NCBI RefSeq assembly: GCF_900185015.1 | Contig: NZ_FXYD01000003.1 | Coordinates: 434,001-498,000 of the forward strand | Source: Octadecabacter ascidiaceicola | Lineage (GTDB): Bacteria; Pseudomonadota; Alphaproteobacteria; Rhodobacterales; Rhodobacteraceae | Direction of reading: 5' to 3' | DNA length: 64,000 bases | In this document: piece after piece, positions 37,019-45,980 of the stretch | How the letters are laid out: each line of letters opens with the position of its first letter | Position numbering within the stretch: the first letter of the stretch is position 1 | Translations under genes and position numbers: made by a program | Notes under the pieces: model-generated | Seen by the model: only the letters and a program-made list of their open reading frames with translations | Database searches by the model: none | What the model was told of the DNA's origin: nothing

Positions 37019-37430
37019 GGACGCGGTCGCGGAGTCTTCGGTGCGCATGGTTGGGAAATGGGGCGTTGAATCGTTTCATCAACTTTGAATAGCTGCAGCC
37101 AAGGTCGGAGCCCTTGCAGACTTTCGTGCCATCCAGACGGAACACCGCGATCCCGCCACCCGCTTCGTTGACTTTGTACCCTTTACGGTGAAGACGGGCA
37201 GCGAGATCTGCCCAGCCATTCGCGTAGGCAAAATCATCTGCAAGAAGCGCCCGTAAGGGGGCGACGAGGCGCTCATCCGGCATAAAGGCCGTCTTCGCTT
37301 TCTCGCGGCGGTAGAACTCTTTTTCAATGGAATTGCGGATCAATTGCCCGACACTGATGTCATCGCGTTGCGCAATTCGTGCCAGGGCCGCAATCATTTC
37401 AGGCGGGGCTTTCAGGGTTATCTCATCCAT
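37002..37430 (-). CDS. Ribbon-helix-helix-like protein, 142 aa
   Basis: The first 55 residues (ITLKAPPEMIAALARIAQRD then SVGQLIRNSIEKEFYRRE) look like a ribbon-helix-helix DNA-binding unit. The C-terminal part (GWADLAARLHRKGYKVNEAG then VFRLDGTKVCKGSDLGCSYS) resembles a small domain found at the end of some relaxase or mobilisation proteins, but I cannot be sure. Possible DNA-binding regulator. Convergent with the LOG gene (17-bp overlap) and downstream of rlmN by 33 bp, so it may be read from the rlmN transcript. Confidence 0.65.
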   Translation of the reverse strand: MDEITLKAPPEMIAALARIAQRDDISVGQLIRNSIEKEFYRREKAKTAFMPDERLVAPLRALLADDFAYANGWADLAARLHRKGYKVNEAGGGIAVFRLDGTKVCKGSDLGCSYSKLMKRFNAPFPNHAHRRLRDRVLTAPE

Positions 37431-37463
37431 TTCGGAACCCTGCCGAATGATGGTTAAGAAACC

Positions 37464-38648
37464 TTAAAGCCCTGCGTCCGCTTCGATTTCCTTGCGGGAT
37501 TTGCGTGCGCGTTCAGTTGCGGACTTTAGCTGTCCACAGGCGGCCATGATGTCTTCGCCGCGTGGTTTACGTACGGGCGACGCATAGCCAGCATTGTGAA
37601 CGATATCTGCAAACGCCTTGATCCGAGCTTGCGTGGAGCGCTGGTAGGGTGCGCCGGGCCATTCGTTGAACGGAATTAGGTTGATCTTGGCAGGGATGCC
37701 GTCGATTAGCTTCATCAGGCGGTGGGCGTCTTCGTCGCTGTCGTTCACGTCTTTTAGCATCACATATTCAAACGTAATACGTTCCGAATTGGACACCTTG
37801 GGGTAGGCCGCAAGCGCCTTGAGCAGTTCTTCGATGTTCCAACGCTTATTGATCGGGACGAGCTTATTGCGCACCTCATCCGTCGTCGCATGGAATGATA
37901 CAGCAAGTTGGCACCCGATTTCATCGGCTGTCCGCGCAATTTCGGGGACGACGCCGGAGGTCGACAGAGTAATACGACGACGAGATAGTTGAATACCCTC
38001 AGGGTCCATCGCGATCTTCATCGCGTCGCGGACGTTTTCGAAATTATAGAGCGGCTCGCCCATGCCCATCAGCACGATGTTCGACAGCAAACGTGGGCCC
38101 ATATCCGCGTGGGATTGCCCCTGTTCAGGCCATTCGTTCAGATCATCTCGCGCAAGCATAACTTGGCCGATGATCTCGCCCGCTGTGAGATTGCGTACCA
38201 GTTTCTGGGTGCCAGTATGACAGAAACTACAGGTGAGGGTGCAGCCAACTTGGGACGAAATACAAAGCGTGCCGCGGTCAGTTTCGGGGATGTAGACAAC
38301 CTCAACCTCATGGCCGCCTGCGATCCGCACAAGGTATTTACGTGTGCCGTCATTGGAGACTTCTTTAGTAACAACTTCTGGCAGTTCGATTTTGAAATGC
38401 TCGGCCAGTGTCGCGCGGAAGTCTTTGGACAGGTTCGTCATGACGTCGAAATCACGCACACCCCAATGGTACAGCCACTGCCAGATTTGGTTCACCCGCA
38501 TCTTGGCCTGCTTTTCCTTCACACCCAGCCCGATCAGCTCATCGCGTAGCTGATCGCGGGTCAGGCCGACGATGTTTACGGGGCCGCCTTCGGGCAGCAC
38601 GCGTTTGATGGTCATGACGTCTTGGGTGATGGGCGCTTGCGGTTCCAT
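37464..38648 (-). CDS. rlmN: Dual-specificity 23S rRNA (A2503)/tRNA (A37) C2-methyltransferase
   Basis: 394 residues. Radical SAM enzyme methylating adenine C2 in 23S rRNA (A2503) and some tRNAs. The cluster motif CxxxCxxC is in [20 protein letters not shown] and the catalytic second Cys in [12 protein letters not shown] near the C-terminus. The N-terminal accessory domain ([20 protein letters not shown]) is typical. Start ATG 38648, with an upstream purine-rich stretch. Confidence 0.97.
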   Translation of the reverse strand: MEPQAPITQDVMTIKRVLPEGGPVNIVGLTRDQLRDELIGLGVKEKQAKMRVNQIWQWLYHWGVRDFDVMTNLSKDFRATLAEHFKIELPEVVTKEVSNDGTRKYLVRIAGGHEVEVVYIPETDRGTLCISSQVGCTLTCSFCHTGTQKLVRNLTAGEIIGQVMLARDDLNEWPEQGQSHADMGPRLLSNIVLMGMGEPLYNFENVRDAMKIAMDPEGIQLSRRRITLSTSGVVPEIARTADEIGCQLAVSFHATTDEVRNKLVPINKRWNIEELLKALAAYPKVSNSERITFEYVMLKDVNDSDEDAHRLMKLIDGIPAKINLIPFNEWPGAPYQRSTQARIKAFADIVHNAGYASPVRKPRGEDIMAACGQLKSATERARKSRKEIEADAGL

Positions 38649-38687
38649 GAGAATCGTCCTCGGTTGGTTTCAGGCCCTATATAAGAC

Positions 38688-38717
38688 GAAAGGCCGGTTT
38701 CCAAAGAAAACCGGCCC
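38688..38717 (-). terminator. Rho-independent terminator of the IalB-like gene
   Basis: GGCCGGTTTTC / GAAACCGGCC stem with a three-base loop and one mismatch, followed by TTTCGTCTT on the minus strand, about 25 bases after the gene's stop. Confidence 0.8.
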
Positions 38718-38742
38718 CCGTAATTTCGCATAGGTCGCGTTT

Positions 38743-39273
38743 TTAGCTGGAACAGCGGTTCGCAGCCTCTTCGACGCCAGCCGTAAAGCCAAGCAATGAG
38801 AACGTGTCGCGGGTAACTGTGCCACGGCCGGAACGCGCGCTAACAGTCGCGGAAGCGCCGCGCTTCATCGCTGCAACGATGCGCGCATCGTCTTCTGGTG
38901 TTGCTGGCCACGCCCACTCGCCTTCGGTGAACAGGTCAAACTTTGTGCCACCGATATCAAGCTCAGCGGTGGAGCCGCTGGCGAATGGGTAGCCGCCAGT
39001 GAACGTCACTTGGCCGTTTACACCTGCGCCAGGACGATAAAATACGAACAACAGGATTTCACCACGGCGCACAGATACAACCTGTCCATCGCGGGAATTC
39101 ACTGTTTCCTTGGGCGCGGAGACGGCCCAGCATTCTGTTGGGTTGTCTTCAACAAAGACAGACCAGTCTGTGTTTGCCGCAACGCGATTGGAGCTTGCTT
39201 CTTGCGAGAACGCAGAAGTACCCAATGTCATAAGTGCGGCCACGCCCATTGCGTGTGTAAACTTTGAAATCAT
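38743..39273 (-). CDS. Invasion-associated locus B (IalB) family protein
   Basis: 176 residues from ATG 39273, chosen because GGAGG precedes it and a signal peptide (MISKFTHAMGVAALMTLGTS) then opens the protein; an upstream start would add 56 residues with no signal. The IalB domain has the Cys pair in PTECWAVSAP and at the C-terminus AANRCSS, which likely form a disulfide. Exported beta-rich protein. In Bartonella the founding member affects red-cell invasion; in Rhodobacteraceae the role is unknown, so no virulence meaning is implied. Confidence 0.85.
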   Translation of the reverse strand: MISKFTHAMGVAALMTLGTSAFSQEASSNRVAANTDWSVFVEDNPTECWAVSAPKETVNSRDGQVVSVRRGEILLFVFYRPGAGVNGQVTFTGGYPFASGSTAELDIGGTKFDLFTEGEWAWPATPEDDARIVAAMKRGASATVSARSGRGTVTRDTFSLLGFTAGVEEAANRCSS

Positions 39274-39460
39274 AATTACAGCCTCCAAGCTGTCCGTGCC
39301 TCTGGTTGCTCTATATAGCGCAATACCTCTGATGGGTATCTTTTCGGCTAGATTGAGCGGTTTCAACTCGATACCCATAGCAATAGCAAGATTTTGCCCA
39401 ATTGGGAAAGCCCTTTGTCCCCAAATATTTGCGCGGATCACCGCCCATCCGGAGAGATTT

Positions 39461-40453
39461 ATGTCTAATCCAGTCGAATTCGTTGAACTTTGGCGTGGTG
39501 GAATACTGGAAAGCGTCCATCAAGGTCACGCAGTTGTGGTCGATGAGGGGGGCGAAATTGTCCATTCTTGGGGCGATCCGCATGCTGTGACCTATCCGCG
39601 AAGCTCTGCCAAGATGCTGCAAGCGCTGCCTTTGGTGGAAAGCGGTGTCGCGGATCGGTTTGGCCTCACGACTGAACAATTGGCCTTATCCTGTGCGTCC
39701 CATTCAGGGGCGGCGATCCATACGGACCGCGTTCAAAGCTGGCTTAAAGACCTCGAATTGGATGACGATGCGTTCAATTGCGGGCCACAATGGCCATCCG
39801 ATTTGCCTGCCCGCAATGGGTTAATTAAAGGTGACGCAACGCCTTGCCGGTATCACAATAACTGTTCCGGCAAGCATTGCGGCTTCCTGACGATGACCAA
39901 AGCAAACGGGTGGGGTCCTGGCTACGTCGCGATCGACCATCCGTTGCAAGTTGGCATCAAACAGGTGGTTGAGGAGCTGACACAAGAAACGTCGCCACGT
40001 TGGGGTATTGATGGATGTTCTGCCCCGAACCATGCATCGAGCATCCTAGGTATTGGCCGCGCTATGGCGACGTTTGCCAGTGCGGACGACAGCAGTACAC
40101 GCGGCGCGGCAATGGTGCGTTTGCGCAATGCGATGATGGCGCACCCTGAATTGGTTGCAAATGAAGACCGCGCTTGCACGCATCTGATGCGGGCTGCGAA
40201 AGGTAAGGCGGCTGTGAAGACAGGGGCCGAAGGTTTCTTCATCGCGATCTTGCCAGAGTTGAAGCTTGGCGTTGCCTTGAAGGTAATGGACGGCACAACG
40301 CGGGCCTCTGAATGCGCGATGGCGGCGATCCTGTGTAAACTAGGTGTGCTTGATGCGAACGACCCAGCCGTTAAGGCCTACCGCAATCCAGACCTCAAGA
40401 ACTTCGCAGGGCTGGTGACGGGTGATATGCGGCCCAGTATCGCACTTGCCTGA
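39461..40453 (+). CDS. AnsA-type (Rhizobium etli-like) asparaginase
   Basis: 330 residues from ATG 39461, preceded by GGAGAG; an upstream in-frame start is rejected because it overlaps the divergent IalB gene. Hydrolyses L-asparagine to aspartate and ammonia. The family features CASHSGAAIHTDRVQ, NNCSGKHCGFLTM (the conserved Ser-Lys-Cys segment) and WGIDGCSAPNHA are present. This family is unrelated in fold to E. coli AnsA/AnsB and resembles serine beta-lactamase-like enzymes. Followed by the FMN riboswitch, which serves the next gene. Confidence 0.88.
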   Translation: MSNPVEFVELWRGGILESVHQGHAVVVDEGGEIVHSWGDPHAVTYPRSSAKMLQALPLVESGVADRFGLTTEQLALSCASHSGAAIHTDRVQSWLKDLELDDDAFNCGPQWPSDLPARNGLIKGDATPCRYHNNCSGKHCGFLTMTKANGWGPGYVAIDHPLQVGIKQVVEELTQETSPRWGIDGCSAPNHASSILGIGRAMATFASADDSSTRGAAMVRLRNAMMAHPELVANEDRACTHLMRAAKGKAAVKTGAEGFFIAILPELKLGVALKVMDGTTRASECAMAAILCKLGVLDANDPAVKAYRNPDLKNFAGLVTGDMRPSIALA

Positions 40454-40480
40454 TCTACAGAAATCCGTCAGACAGAAATA

Positions 40481-40714
40481 GTTCTCAGGGCGGGGCGAAA
40501 TTCCCCACCGGCGGTTATAGCCCGCGAGCGCAAAGGGTTTCCCTTCGGGATTCCCCTTGGTCAGCAGATACTGGTGAAATTCCAGAGCCGACGGTCATAG
40601 TCCGGATGTGAGAGAGCTTCGGTGTGCTTGTGAACCCCACAGGCGCAGCGAGTCTTTGCCCCGAGGTGATGTGTCACCCACGCAATCGCGTGGCAATCGG
40701 GAAAGGAGACCCTA
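40481..40714 (+). ncRNA. FMN riboswitch (RFN element) with ribosome-site-sequestering platform, upstream of ribH
   Basis: The aptamer (about 40481-40616) has all conserved blocks: TCAGGGCGGGGCGAAATTCC, ACCGGCGGT, AGCCCGCGAGC, GGTCAGCAGAT, TGGTGAAATTCCAGAGCCGA and GGTCATAGTCCGGATG-GAGAG. Outer helix pairs TCTCA (40483-) with TGAGA (about 40609-). Downstream, GTCTTTGCCCCG (40652-40663) can pair with CGGGAAAGGAGAC (40698-40710), which contains the Shine-Dalgarno of ribH. No T-run follows, so control is probably at translation. Two small hairpins lie inside this long-range stem. FMN binding would then hide the ribosome site (inference). Confidence 0.93.
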
Positions 40715-41152
40715 ATGACAATCGCCCCACGCTACGCCTTTATTAAGGCAAATTGGCACGCCGATATTGTGGATCGTGCCTATGAAGGATTTTGCGAAAC
40801 CATCCCCGCATCCCAAGTGGATGTTTTCGACGTTCCAGGCGCATTTGAGATGCCTTTGGTTGCAAAAGATCTGGCCGAGTCCGGTCAATATGCAGCAATC
40901 GCTTGTGCCGCATTCGTCGTTGATGGCGGCATTTACCGCCACGATTTTGTTGCGTCTGCGGTTGTTGATGGATTGATGCGTGTCGGCTTGGATACAGGCG
41001 TGCCGGTCTTGTCTGTTTCGCTGACACCACATCAGTACCAAGAGACCGAACACCACGACGCAATCTATCGCAGCCACTTTGTTGAAAAGGGTCGCGAAGC
41101 CGCGCGAGCTGCGCTCATGATTGGCAAAACACGCAAAGCACTTGCGGCCTAA
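40715..41152 (+). CDS. ribH: 6,7-dimethyl-8-ribityllumazine synthase, type II
   Basis: 145 residues. Condenses 5-amino-6-ribitylaminouracil with 3,4-dihydroxybutanone phosphate, the penultimate step of riboflavin synthesis. Active-site stretches are DVFDVPGAFEMPLVAKDLA and AFVVDGGIYRHDFVASAVVD. The sequence is of the RibH2 (decameric) type known from Brucella and Mesorhizobium, not the standard RibH beside ribBA. The FMN riboswitch upstream ties its expression to flavin need. Other rib genes are not in the window. GGAG site before ATG. Confidence 0.95.
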   Translation: MTIAPRYAFIKANWHADIVDRAYEGFCETIPASQVDVFDVPGAFEMPLVAKDLAESGQYAAIACAAFVVDGGIYRHDFVASAVVDGLMRVGLDTGVPVLSVSLTPHQYQETEHHDAIYRSHFVEKGREAARAALMIGKTRKALAA

Positions 41153-41173
41153 CCGTGCATCAAAGAAGCCCGG

Positions 41174-41932
41174 TTAGATCAGGTCCCAAAGCAGCTTCGC
41201 GGCGAGGACACTTGCCGAGACGACCAGCAATGGCTTGATGAGCCTTGAGCCGATCCGCATGGCCATCCGCGCGCCCACATAGGCACCCGCCATTTGCGCA
41301 AACCCCATCAGCAGGCCCGTGATCCACCACGGGCTTGCAACCAACGCGTAGATAAGTAGCCCGCCGAAGTTGGATGAAAAATTCAACAGTTTGGTGTGGG
41401 CTGTGGCCTTCAAGACGCCATACCCCGCGAGGGCAACGAAGCCGATCATATAGAACGCGCCTGCGCCGGGGCCGATTAAGCCGTCGTAGAAGCCGACCAA
41501 TGGTACAATCGTAAGCGAAAATACCAACGGACCCATCCGCGCGGTACGGTCGATATCGTTCAGGCCGGGTTTGAGTGCAAAGAACAGCGCGGTCGCAATC
41601 AGAAGAACTGGCAAAGCAATGCGGATCAATTGGGTCGGCAATGTCGACGTAAGCAGCGCACCAGCCCCACCCGCGACAAGCGCGAGCAATGCCACCCAGA
41701 ACTGGCGACGCAGATCAACGTGCCCCGCGCGACCGTAGCTGTAGGCCGCCATGCCTGCACCGAACACCGCTTGTACTTTGTTGGTTGCGATGGCGGTCAA
41801 TGGGGGTGCGCCTGCGATGATCAGGACAGGAACCGTGATGAGGCCGCCACCACCAGAAATGGCATCAACAAAGCCTGCAAAAAACGCAACTGCAAGCAGG
41901 AGCGCGAGGACATCAAGCGTGACCTCGATCAC
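41174..41932 (-). CDS. TSUP family transporter (TauE/SafE)
   Basis: 252 residues from a GTG at 41932, which overlaps the serB stop (GTGA). About eight hydrophobic segments. The family repeat motif is seen in FAGFVDAISGGGGLITVPVL and again in VGFYDGLIGPGAGAFYMIGF. Members export or import sulfur-containing anions such as sulfite, sulfoacetate or taurine; the actual substrate is unknown. The longer reading with an upstream ATG overlaps serB by 80 bases and is not preferred. It is co-transcribed with serB. Confidence 0.88.
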   Translation of the reverse strand: MIEVTLDVLALLLAVAFFAGFVDAISGGGGLITVPVLIIAGAPPLTAIATNKVQAVFGAGMAAYSYGRAGHVDLRRQFWVALLALVAGGAGALLTSTLPTQLIRIALPVLLIATALFFALKPGLNDIDRTARMGPLVFSLTIVPLVGFYDGLIGPGAGAFYMIGFVALAGYGVLKATAHTKLLNFSSNFGGLLIYALVASPWWITGLLMGFAQMAGAYVGARMAMRIGSRLIKPLLVVSASVLAAKLLWDLI

Positions 41933-42798
41933 GAAACAAATTCGTCTTTGGCGTAACCTTGAAGGTAAAGAAGTGCGGTCAGATCGCCGTGATTGATCCG
42001 CACATCGCACTTCTCTTGCAGGGCGGGTTTGCCATGCAGCGCGACGCCCGTTCCGGCGTTTGACAGCATCAACAGGTCGTTCATCCCGTCCCCAACTGCG
42101 AGAACATCTTGCTGGGAAATGCCCAAACGCGCCGTAATCTCACCCAATGCATCAAGCTTTGCCTGCTGGCCTAGGATGGGGCGAACAACGCGCCCTGACA
42201 GTTTGTCTTCCGCGATTTCCAGCGTATTGGCGCGGTTTTCGTCGAAGCCGAGTTCCGCCGCCACTTTGGCAGTGAATGCTGTAAAGCCGCCGGACACCAA
42301 AGCGCCGTAGCCGCTATTTGCCTTCATGGTTTGCACCAACGCGCGGCCGCCCGGCATGTAAGTGATCCGTGTTTTCAGGACGTGATCGATGATTGCAGCG
42401 TCGAGCCCTTTAAGCAGACCGACACGTTCATCAATAGCCGCCTCGAAGTCCAACTCGCCATTCATTGCGCGCGCTGTGATATCGGCAACATGCGCGCCAA
42501 CGCCCGCTTCATCGGCGAGCTCGTCAATGCATTCCTGCTGGATCATAGTGCTGTCCATATCGGCAAGCAGCATCTTCTTGCGGCGACCTTCAAGCGGCTG
42601 GCAGACCAGATCAACGCCCATGTCTTGAACGTCATCCCAGACAGTCCAGAGGTTTTCGGGTTTGCTTTCAACGGCAAATTCAGCCGCTTCATCTGCAGCC
42701 AACCACTGTGCGGACTGGCCACCCCACGCGTTGCGCAACGATTCTACTAGCGCCGGGTTCAAGCCGCCTGCTTTCGCGATCAAGGTGATTACAAACAT
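41929..42798 (-). CDS. serB: Phosphoserine phosphatase
   Basis: 289 residues from ATG 42798 (GAAAGGA upstream; an earlier start would add eight residues). Final step of serine synthesis. HAD motifs: DMDSTMIQQECIDELADEAG (nucleophile Asp in DxDxT), SGGFTAFTA, and GDGMNDLLML. The N-terminal 80 residues form the usual regulatory-like region. In related genomes serB usually lies divergently beside serC-serA; here the two are separated by a 3.5-kb patch with mobile-element debris. Confidence 0.95.
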   Translation of the reverse strand: MFVITLIAKAGGLNPALVESLRNAWGGQSAQWLAADEAAEFAVESKPENLWTVWDDVQDMGVDLVCQPLEGRRKKMLLADMDSTMIQQECIDELADEAGVGAHVADITARAMNGELDFEAAIDERVGLLKGLDAAIIDHVLKTRITYMPGGRALVQTMKANSGYGALVSGGFTAFTAKVAAELGFDENRANTLEIAEDKLSGRVVRPILGQQAKLDALGEITARLGISQQDVLAVGDGMNDLLMLSNAGTGVALHGKPALQEKCDVRINHGDLTALLYLQGYAKDEFVS

Positions 42799-42909
42799 AA
42801 CTGTCCTTTCGTTAACCGCCAAAAACCAAGCGAACCGGAAAAGAGCAACCCCCCAGCCACAACTTGTTAGATAAAGTCGCCTTTAGTTTTGACTTGGCAA
42901 AATGCGCCG

Positions 42910-43469
42910 ATCCAACTGGCGTACTGCTAGGCGCATGCACGGCGTAAACTGTATGAGCAGACCCACAACAATGCCGCCCCTATTGCCGAAGAGGGCCTAA
43001 AGCAGATCGCAGCCTTTACCGGATTGAAGCACAGGCGCGTGGCACGTCTGCACAAGAACGCCTGGTAGTCCGTCAGCAGAAATCCAAACCCAAAATCAAG
43101 GCGTTCAAAATCTGGCTGGATCACGCCCGCACACAAGTGTCAGCCAAATCCCCGACAGGTCAGGCGCTCAAATATATTGTAAAATACTGGGATGGCCTGA
43201 TTTTGTTTCTGACCGATGGGCGCGTCGAAATGGACAGCAATGCCGTGAAACGCACCATCCGCCCCATCGCCCTGCAAAGAAAGAACGCGCTCTTTGCCGG
43301 TCACGACGCCGGTGCTCAGAACTGGGCCATGCTTGCGTCACTCATCGAAACCTGCAAACTAAACCAAAGTGAGCCGCACAGTTATCTAACCAGCGTCATC
43401 ACAGCCATCATCAATGGGCATAAGCAGAAGGGCATCGACCAACTGCTACCATGGAAATTCAAAGGCTGA
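42910..43469 (+). mobile_element. IS66 family transposase (tnpC) remnant, 3' part only
   Basis: The C-terminal third of the IS66 transposase, broken. From 42913 the reading is ...QLAYC-stop-AHARRKLYEQ, with a nonsense TAG at 42928-42930 where IS66 proteins have Trp. A one-base loss near 43015 then shifts the frame to YRIEAQARGTSAQERLVVRQ. The rest is intact to the stop at 43469, including MDSNAVKRTIRPIALQRKNA and LFAGHDAGAQNWAMLASLIE. tnpA, tnpB, the N-terminal half of tnpC and both terminal repeats are missing. It is abutted at 43470 by an IS3 fragment, so the right end was lost with that event. Confidence 0.85.
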
Positions 43470-43486
43470 AGCAACGCTTACGACGA

Positions 43487-43731
43487 ACCTTATCGGAAAA
43501 TACCCCGGTCAGCCCATCAATAGCCTGCCGTTTCCACGTCGTCACCTGCGTCGAATGAACCTTGTGCTTCGCTGCAATCTCTGGCGCTGTGCGATCTCCA
43601 CGAAGCGCCTCAAGCGCCACCGTAGCTTTGAACTTATCTGAAAAACTGCGTCTCTTCGTCATTTGTGTATTCTGTCTTCAAGGTTGAATACATCTTAGCA
43701 CGCGGTCCAGTTTTGCAGTGCCACCTCTGCC
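43487..43731 (-). mobile_element. IS3 family orfA fragment with left end
   Basis: An orfA start (MTKRRSFSDKFKATVALEAL) with the helix-turn-helix RTAPEIAAKHKVHSTQVTTW and GLTGVFSDK, then the reading leaves the family (VRRKRCFSL) at about 43487, marking a truncation point. orfB is absent. Upstream of the ATG (43662) the minus strand reads GCACTGCAAAACTGGACCG near 43710-43725, which fits the terminal inverted repeat of IS3 elements (TG...AAACTGGACC). The element is therefore a left-end fragment, not mobile by itself. Confidence 0.8.
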
Positions 43732-43915
43732 AATGACCTGTAAATTCATTAACTGTTCTCCACGATGCGCAACTGTGAACGCTCGGTCTAGTCCGGTCTT
43801 GAAAACAATCGCCAAAACTATCAAAATCGAGCTACCACCGAGTTACTTGGGAAATGTCAGCTGCTAAGGTTTTCCAAGAAAAGTACGCAGCTAACAAAAA
43901 TGGATATTTGATTCG

Positions 43916-44593
43916 ATGAAACGAGTAACCCTTGCCGCTTTAGTCCTTCTCGCCGGTATTGGCGGATGGATTGGATATTCCAAGATGAACAAAGCGCCCG
44001 TCGATATGGCCCTGAAAGCTGAAATCGAGGCGATACGCGATGCGTTTATCAGCGATGTCAGGAGTTTGGATTTTCCTGCATCTTCCCCACCGGAGGTCAT
44101 CATCGAGTCGACCCCTGCAATGATGACCTATGGTGACGAAGGCCTAACGGCGCCGGATTGGGATACTTTGCCCGCTGAAGTGGTCACTCAAATGAACAAC
44201 TGGGCAAACTCCGCTGACGGTACGTTTACCGGCCGGCAGTATTTTGAGAAAACCTTCAATTGGTTCTTGGTCGTGCACGAGCTTGGTCACTACGTTCAAG
44301 ATGTCAACGGCACGGGGGACCAACTTTCACACTATGAGAGAGAGTTTCAGGCCAACCAGATCGCCGTTGCGTATTGGAAACGAAATCACCGCAGCGAGTT
44401 GGATGATTACATCGCTTGGGTGCGCGCCGTGTTGCCTGTTATTTCTGCGCCTGAAAGTACGACACCCGAATATTACAACGCCAACTTGTACAGCGGGACC
44501 AACGACAATGACTTCAATGGGTATTTCCAGTTCTATTTCATCCTCACGGCCTATGATCAGATCGACGATCTGAACTTGGCAGATCTTCTATAA
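43916..44593 (+). CDS. Orphan membrane-anchored zinc metallopeptidase-like protein (HELGH)
   Basis: 225 residues. N-terminal hydrophobic segment (LAALVLLAGIGGWIGYS) acts as signal or anchor. The zinc motif HELGH is at residues 121-125 in FLVVHELGHYVQD; eighteen residues later E143 in YEREFQANQIAVAYW resembles the third ligand of gluzincins (E-x-x-A-N/D). The domain before and after these motifs matches no family I recognise. It would face the periplasm. It sits alone between the IS3 fragment and the RepC-like pseudogene and so was probably acquired. Start ATG 43916; no strong ribosome site is visible. Confidence 0.7.
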   Translation: MKRVTLAALVLLAGIGGWIGYSKMNKAPVDMALKAEIEAIRDAFISDVRSLDFPASSPPEVIIESTPAMMTYGDEGLTAPDWDTLPAEVVTQMNNWANSADGTFTGRQYFEKTFNWFLVVHELGHYVQDVNGTGDQLSHYEREFQANQIAVAYWKRNHRSELDDYIAWVRAVLPVISAPESTTPEYYNANLYSGTNDNDFNGYFQFYFILTAYDQIDDLNLADLL

Positions 44594-44900
44594 GCAAGCT
44601 TTAAAATTGACGGATGTTTCGGAGGGTAGGTCAAGATGAAAGTTCTAACAGATTAGATCGAGAGACAGTGGCGCGGAGTGAACCGCCCAAAGTTTTTGGA
44701 GCGGATGTGAAGCAAAATGTCTTTCCCGACTGATAAGTGCTGACGCTAAACCGCTCTGAAACCTCCCGAACGGATAACTGCCCTGCGTAGGCAGTAAGGA
44801 TCTCGTTGTAGAGATTTGTATTGTTCTTCTCCGTTAGAGTTACAACTAAGGCATACGGAACGGAATCTGGGCGAGATGCGCTTTGTCCGTGAGCGCGAGA
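44594..44900. other. Non-coding stretch after metallopeptidase
   Basis: No convincing gene. A minus-strand reading in 44631-44915 includes a HTH-like segment (LSVREVSERFSVST) that might be part of an old transposase, but it lacks any other support. The area looks more AT-rich than the flanks. Confidence 0.4.
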
Positions 44901-45980
44901 TATGGCTGCGTTCATCGTGATTGCGAACGGCGTGCATAAATCTAAGTAGATCTAAGCTGCCAGTTTTCGCTTTTCTGATCATTCCCCCAAAACAGGCGGC
45001 GGGGTTCTTTGGCAAGTGCTTTGCCTTCGGTGGCAGGCAAAGGTTTCGATGGATCAAGATCACGCAGAGAGCAGCGTGTTCTGGCCCTAAGGCAGCCGGA
45101 TTACATGCCGCAATCCAGCTCCGTTCATCAATTCCTATTGCTCTTGCGACCTCATATGCCGTGTTGACCAAATCCCGCCAAGTGTAGTCGCCATACATCT
45201 CCAGATATTCTCAGAATGGTTCAGCAGCGATGGTATTAGCCTGTTCGAGCGTCACATGATCTGAAACTGCATCTGGCTCATACAGAAATTTAGATTGTTT
45301 GGTTTGTACTATAGGTACGTCATATTCTTCTGTCTGGTCGGAAAATTCTTCCGAACGAGGTCCGGTTTTGAAGGCATTTTCTAAAGCCAGGAGCCCGTCG
45401 CGGATTTCCTTCAATGCGGGCAAATCCTTGACGACAGCGCTGCGACCGTCCGGCAAGATATCCTGCGCCTCATTGATGGCATCAGCGCAGTTCAGACGGC
45501 GAATGTTCCGATTGATTTGGCGGATTTCGTTGCGGCATGATTCCATAGCATCCTCGTGCAGGCGGATAGCCTCTGCCTCAGCCAAAGGTTCTGATGCCTG
45601 TTCAATGATCGGAACCAAGTTGATACCAAACAGTTTGCGAAGGACGTTCTCTCCGTCGTTCTCGCGTAGACCGTCGCGCCTGCGTTAGCCTTTGGGTGCC
45701 GTGAGACCATTGTGGCATCCACCAGATCACATTCAATCGAATGCACGGTACGAACCGTGCAAGTCATCATGTCAGCCAGTCCGCTTACCTGATGCCAGAA
45801 ACCGCAGATGCGGCCCGGCTCGTAATCCTGATCCCGCGCCCACTTATCGAAGGTCTTGGCGAGGTATTCAATTGCCGAGGTTTTCAGCCCACGCGCCTTC
45901 AATGCGGGCTTTACGAGATCAATGAACTGGGTCCGCTTGATCCCGAAGGGTAGGCCGCTATGCGATAAAGTTGCACTCAT
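44900..45980 (-). pseudogene. Broken RepC-like plasmid replication initiator
   Basis: Three minus-strand segments read in order as one protein of about 360 residues, with RepC features. Segment 1 (from ATG 45980) has the winged-helix part SGLADMMTCTVRTVHSIECD then LVDATMVSRHPKANA. A one-base loss near 45682 shifts the frame to RRDGLRENDGENVLRKLFGI then NLVPII, the typical RepC middle, with a helical region CRNEIRQINRNIRRLN. An in-frame TGA at 45211-45213 interrupts it; reading continues in the same frame with EYLEMYGDYTWRDLVNTAYE and LPKNPAACFGGMIRKAKTGS, the RepC C-terminal part. The exact 3' end is unclear (about 44900). repA and repB are absent. Not functional as read. Confidence 0.65.

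Noticed and set aside
44631-44915. Minus-strand 94-codon frame with a HTH-like segment
   Set aside because: Only one short motif (VREVSERFSVST) supports it; no complete transposase or regulator can be built, so it is not listed as a gene.
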